Positions 62,001-64,000 of a DNA stretch of 64,000 nucleotides are shown one piece after another. The translations under genes and the position numbers were made by a program. Source of the DNA: Chitinophaga japonensis (GTDB lineage: Bacteria; Bacteroidota; Bacteroidia; Chitinophagales; Chitinophagaceae); NCBI RefSeq assembly GCF_007830125.1, contig NZ_VLLG01000008.1, positions 205,403-269,402 of the forward strand. Direction: 5' to 3'. Under the pieces are notes generated by a model. The model had not been told where the DNA came from, did not search any database, and worked only from the letters and a program-made list of their open reading frames with translations. Each line of letters opens with the position of its first letter. Position 1 is the stretch's first letter.

Positions 62001-64000
62001 CGTATTACCGGGCAGACGGATATTATTATCGGTGCTCCGGTAGCCGGTAGGATACACCCGGACCTCACATCGCAGGTAGGATTTTATGTGAATACCCTGC
62101 CTTTGCGTACTCAATTGGGTACATCAGACAGTTTTGATATCCTGGTCGGGAAGGTGAAACAAACTTTCCTGGATGCATTTGAGCACCAGGCATATCCTTT
62201 TGACCTGCTGGTAGAAGAACTGGACCTGGTACGGGATGAAAGCCGTACACCCCTTTTCAACGTAATGGTGGATCTTTTAAATACTGAAACAACCCTGGCG
62301 CAGCCGCTGCAACTGGAAGGGCTTACTTTAAATCCTTTCCCGGCAGACCATGCAACCAGCCAGTTTGATCTGTCATTTGATTTCTCGGAAGCGAATGGCC
62401 ATCTTTCCCTGGCGCTGAACTTTAATACGGACATTTTCAGGGAAGAAAGCATACATATTTTATTGAACCGGTACCTGCAGTTGCTGCATAACATGGTGCA
62501 GGACAGTGATCAACCCATTGACATACCGGTTTGTTTGCCCCCGGAGGAACAGGCTGCATTGCTGGGGTTTTCCGGCACCGGGAGCGCGGTAATGCCAGCC
62601 CCGGACCTGGTGACCCTCTTTGAGTCGGTTGTGCAACGCTATGGCCATCTGCCGGCAGTATGTTACAACGGGGCTGAGCTGAGCTACGCGGCGCTGAATG
62701 AGCAGGCCAACCGGCTGGCGGACTGTATGACGAAAGATTACGGTGTGCAACCCGGCGACAGGATAGGGATTATGGTGGGCCGCAATGAATGGATGGTGGC
62801 CGGCGTGCTGGGCATACTAAAAGCAGGGGCGGCCTATGTGCCTTTGGATCCTGAATATGCTGCGGACCGCCTGGAATACATGATCGCAGATAGCGGGATC
62901 GATTTGTTGTTAACGGAAACGGATATACCCGTAACGTCCCGGCCTGTAAGTATGCTTAACCTTGCTGCTTTCGATGCGTCTGCCCGGCAGTATAATGCAG
63001 ATAACCCGCTGTTAAAGCCGGGTACAAACGACCTGGCTTATCTGGTGTACACGTCAGGCTCTACGGGCCGTCCCAAGGGAGTAATGATTTCGCACGGGCA
63101 ACTGTTGGGCTTATGGGATAGCCTTGGTGCGGCCTATGAGCTCGATACCTTTGAAGTACGCCTGTTACAGGTAGCCAGTATTTCATTTGACGTGTTTTTT
63201 GGTGATATGCTACGCAGCATTTTCCGGGGAGGGTTGATGGTGATCTGTGCTGCAGAACAGCGGCACGACCTGCAGGGCCTTTATGAGCTGATGCACGGCG
63301 CCCGTATCACTATACTGGAGTCTACGCCAGGTCTTTTATTGCCGCTGCTGGATTATATGCATGAGGAGGGTAAGCCCCTGGACTTTATGCGCATATTGAT
63401 ATTAGGCTCCGATACCCTTTCCGTAGAAGATTACCGCAAGGTATGCGAACGCTTTGGCCGTCCAGGGTTACGCATACTTAACAGCTATGGCACTACTGAA
63501 ACTACCATCGATTCCTGTTTTTATGAAGGACCTGGTGCCATATCCCGCAGCTCCGGTTATGTGCCGGTGGGCCGTCCTTTGCGCAACACGCGGCTATATG
63601 TGTTGGACAGGCATTTTCAGTTGTGCGGCATAGGGATTACGGGAGAATTGTGGATAGGAGGCGTAGGCGTAGGACTGGGTTACTGGGGCCGTCCAGATCT
63701 GACGGGCGAGCGTTTTATCCCTGATCCTTATATGCCCGGTGGACGGATATACCGTACCGGTGACCTGGCTCGCTGGACAGCAGAGGGGAACCTGGAGTTT
63801 TTAGGTCGTGGTGATAACCAGGTAAAGATCCGGGGTTACCGGATAGAGCTTGGAGAAGTGGAGAGCGTGCTGCAGGGTTATGATGGTGTTCGAGAAGCAG
63901 TAGTGCTGGCGCCCAGTATTGATGGTGCAGATAAGGAACTGGTGAGCTACCTGGTATGGGATGGTGCTGCAGATGAGGCCGGTGTTCGTTCCTGGCTTCG
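56055..64000 (+). CDS. Lipopeptide nonribosomal peptide synthetase (partial, FAAL-T-C-A-T-C-A)
   Basis: 2648 complete codons in one open frame; the gene runs off the window end. The loading domain (about 1-560) is a fatty-acyl-AMP-ligase type, with YSSGSTGNPKGVVLTHENL and WMPLTHDMGMI. T1 (Ser614 in LDSGINSLLIM) is followed by C1 (about 670-1105, HHIISDG at 802-808) and A1 (about 1110-1600, YTSGTSGRPKG at about 1280). T2 (Ser1666, GGNSLLATR), C2 (about 1720-2150, HHIIGDA at 1855-1861) and partial A2 (from about 2180, YTSGSTGRPKG at about 2331) complete it. It predicts an N-acylated peptide with at least two residues. A-domain pocket residues read by eye are uncertain. Confidence 0.95.
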   Translation, partial: MSFNSINSLVEVLFSSSSGKDAGITFISGQDKETFLSYDELKKQACFVLYNLKAAGVQKGDELVIQLEDNKSFLLVFWACLIGKIIPVPLSFGGQDEYKHKLFAVWRSLRRPYLVTTDDQLKRIIQFAGELDLPDVLEHMLASCVPVDVTTKREQSIEEVPEIRRSDIAYIQYSSGSTGNPKGVVLTHENLLYNARDIVMRSATTPQDKSLSWMPLTHDMGMICFHLSSVFAGIPQFLLPTSLFIRRPSLWLAKAAQHKVTQLYSPNFGYQYFLAAFSQEEAAATGLDLSTIRIIYNGAEPIDAAICRNFQHTLAPYGLQERVCFPGYGLAEASVAVTLPVPGEELVVYYLNRDRLSIGDSVQELDPQDKSAVSFVEVGYPIDHCNIRIAGAKDEWLGDGMIGHIHIRGLNVTAGYYLQEEATQHLYTRDGWLRTGDVGFVRNRRLVITGRAKNMMILNGQNYYPHDIERVVQVIPGMELGKVVACAIKQPDEKNDRLVLFVLHKGPSERFLEMAMVARKVILEQTGLSAECIVPVKKVPKTTSGKVQHFRLIEQFRAGHWDTVLQELQQLAAPAIAETVALTPGDSIAQAWQEITGQVVTDRQQPLLDSGINSLLIMRFVSMIGERLSRKITIKDFFDHASSLEVLERFLVNAPVQQGETFLLPAGEQEEFALTLTQQRFFMMEMLQPDNSPLNIAYTLLLEADIDPELLEAAAMELMDRHDALCARFHLTDQGPRQRFDEASGVSFLFRDLSAESDPVAAARELCRSFILMPFDLESAPLWRIGLFKIAPGKSIICMAMHHIISDGWTLLLVKNELADCYSALVAGNNIPQPEQQPSYREYAAWYASWMAGEKYLADQQYWRREFEGFEPAPLFRPSHSMVDHSDFTSRRIDFTLDARTYDQLKQCCSRQQVSVFSALLTLVSVWLYKYTGRTDLAIGTDSSGRMATGLEKIAGCFINTMMIRSRFSPDNSIGWLLAYIAGKIFDAYEHQLYPADMDGNTNHHTGVTAAPLLDVLVLFQNFGQGAYDDFGNIKAGRLTLPVDTALADLSFEFIEEQGGLTCHIDFRSGLFSPAQAARFPAHFSTLLTALLETPAARLSNIDMLPAEERLLLIKAYNNPYYSPIYAESDLVRRFEQMARANPHATAVIFEGKRISYQVLNEQVNRWACHLKASYGIGYGDRVGICLPRSEKALIAILATLKAGAAYVALDPDYPAARLHFMIADSGIKLLLTTAGCPHDFTACGVSLVVWEQATDVLDGYPADDPGVIVGDKDEAYVIYTSGTSGRPKGLSVNRFALYDYAQTVVAYFGISGNDIVIQQSALSFDTLVEEVFPALCQGAAIHILSEGGRNTDAIIDAIVSGQATVLSTTPTVIGELNKQAALAAKLRVLISGGEVLKYTQIDQLLEEGLDIYNTYGPSETTVCACYYKVTPGTGSIPIGRPVRNRKIYLLDEHQCLLPAGATGEIYIGGTGVSDGYINLPDATEQHFSDDVFARFGKLYRTGDLGRWREDGQLEFLGRKDQQVKIDGYRIETTEIEVQLAEHAGVSEVAVVPKQNSQGKEILACFYTAHEEVTVETLKAFAKARLPFYMLPAIWRQVDGLPLTGNGKVDRKALLAYETGDAMEMEAVAVLPGNEQETRLLEAWKNILGIASIGVTDNFFEKGGNSLLATRLILWIQQQWELRLGLQDIFGNPTVRELAGLIASAGRQDMMAGESIPLAAPAPYYQVSYSQRRLWLLDNFQENKGAYNLSWAFLVEGAFNKDAFAQAFRWLVQRHEVLRTNFVFIDNSPCQVISGDRPFEITLLDFSNDVDAMEKAHRYVKEAAAYPFDLRSESLLKAAVIQLDDDRVLFVLVLHHIIGDAWSMDIVSTELSHAYNAFAAGAAPALPELPLQYKDFAAWQQEQVAGNALSASKAYWLQRFSDDIPVLQLPEDKIRPALQTYNGKTLHRSIDHTLRKKLMALAAANSCGVFVVLLASVKAFLYRITGQTDIIIGAPVAGRIHPDLTSQVGFYVNTLPLRTQLGTSDSFDILVGKVKQTFLDAFEHQAYPFDLLVEELDLVRDESRTPLFNVMVDLLNTETTLAQPLQLEGLTLNPFPADHATSQFDLSFDFSEANGHLSLALNFNTDIFREESIHILLNRYLQLLHNMVQDSDQPIDIPVCLPPEEQAALLGFSGTGSAVMPAPDLVTLFESVVQRYGHLPAVCYNGAELSYAALNEQANRLADCMTKDYGVQPGDRIGIMVGRNEWMVAGVLGILKAGAAYVPLDPEYAADRLEYMIADSGIDLLLTETDIPVTSRPVSMLNLAAFDASARQYNADNPLLKPGTNDLAYLVYTSGSTGRPKGVMISHGQLLGLWDSLGAAYELDTFEVRLLQVASISFDVFFGDMLRSIFRGGLMVICAAEQRHDLQGLYELMHGARITILESTPGLLLPLLDYMHEEGKPLDFMRILILGSDTLSVEDYRKVCERFGRPGLRILNSYGTTETTIDSCFYEGPGAISRSSGYVPVGRPLRNTRLYVLDRHFQLCGIGITGELWIGGVGVGLGYWGRPDLTGERFIPDPYMPGGRIYRTGDLARWTAEGNLEFLGRGDNQVKIRGYRIELGEVESVLQGYDGVREAVVLAPSIDGADKELVSYLVWDGAADEAGVRSWL

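Noticed and set aside
56055..64000. Possible frameshift or split in the giant NRPS
   Set aside because: The YSSGSTG, HHIISDG, YTSGTSG, GGNSL, HHIIGDA and YTSGSTG motifs all fall in the same frame from 56055, so the gene is continuous to the end.
1..64000. Insertion sequences, prophage or integrase
   Set aside because: No transposase, integrase or phage structural protein was recognised on either strand.

Overview
The window looks like chromosomal DNA from a Bacteroidota bacterium, most likely the family Chitinophagaceae and close to Chitinophaga. The reasons are a SprE/PorW-type protein of the type IX secretion system, a large Bacteroidota 'putative porin', an outer-membrane beta-barrel TonB-type receptor, LytS/LytTR two-component pairs, an UpxY-type NusG paralogue, and TAnnTTTG-like -7 promoter elements. 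This placement is inferred from gene families; no rRNA gene is present.

Positions 1-41625 are mainly housekeeping and core metabolism. They hold a SprE-like gene (minus strand); a truncated M23-type membrane protein, bactofilin, AtpZ, AtpI-like and SprT-like run; OsmC; DUF4407; sucC; punA; a porin; an HMA/AraC fusion regulator; an L,D-transpeptidase; and two side-by-side isocitrate dehydrogenases of different subfamilies. Next come a LiaF-like protein with DUF4288 and a LytS/LytTR pair, a hotdog thioesterase, and an Nramp-Usp fusion with its DtxR/MntR-type regulator. After these lie a clpS-aat N-degron pair with a DinB fragment, a KefB-like antiporter, two tandem tRNA-Val genes, mtaB, plsC-like and priA, murB, a YpdA-like reductase, and two related leucine-carboxyl-methyltransferase-type genes flanking a DinB gene. 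Several intergenic gaps carry long AT-rich or word-repeat inverted repeats, three of which form one dispersed family.

Positions 41861-55262 form a plus-strand class I lanthipeptide gene cluster. It has an outer-membrane receptor, a full-length LanB dehydratase, a C39-peptidase ABC exporter, a short HlyD-like protein, a 58-residue precursor peptide (50335-50511), a strong hairpin terminator, an S41-type peptidase, a LytS/LytTR pair and a LanC cyclase. The precursor has a Bacteroidota-type leader ending in Gly-Gly-Gly and a short core with one Cys, one Ser and five Thr. Inferred division of labour: LanB dehydrates Ser/Thr, LanC closes the ring, the C39 exporter trims at the double glycine and exports, and the two-component pair controls expression. 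The S41 protein and the outer-membrane receptor may act in maturation, immunity or passage of the outer membrane.

Positions 55503-64000 begin a second biosynthetic locus: an UpxY-like antiterminator followed by a giant NRPS that runs off the window. It starts with a fatty-acyl-AMP-ligase-like loading domain and reads FAAL-T-C-A-T-C-A in one unbroken frame, so the product is predicted to be a lipopeptide. The two adjacent loci, particularly the small precursor gene, are the most interesting content of the window.
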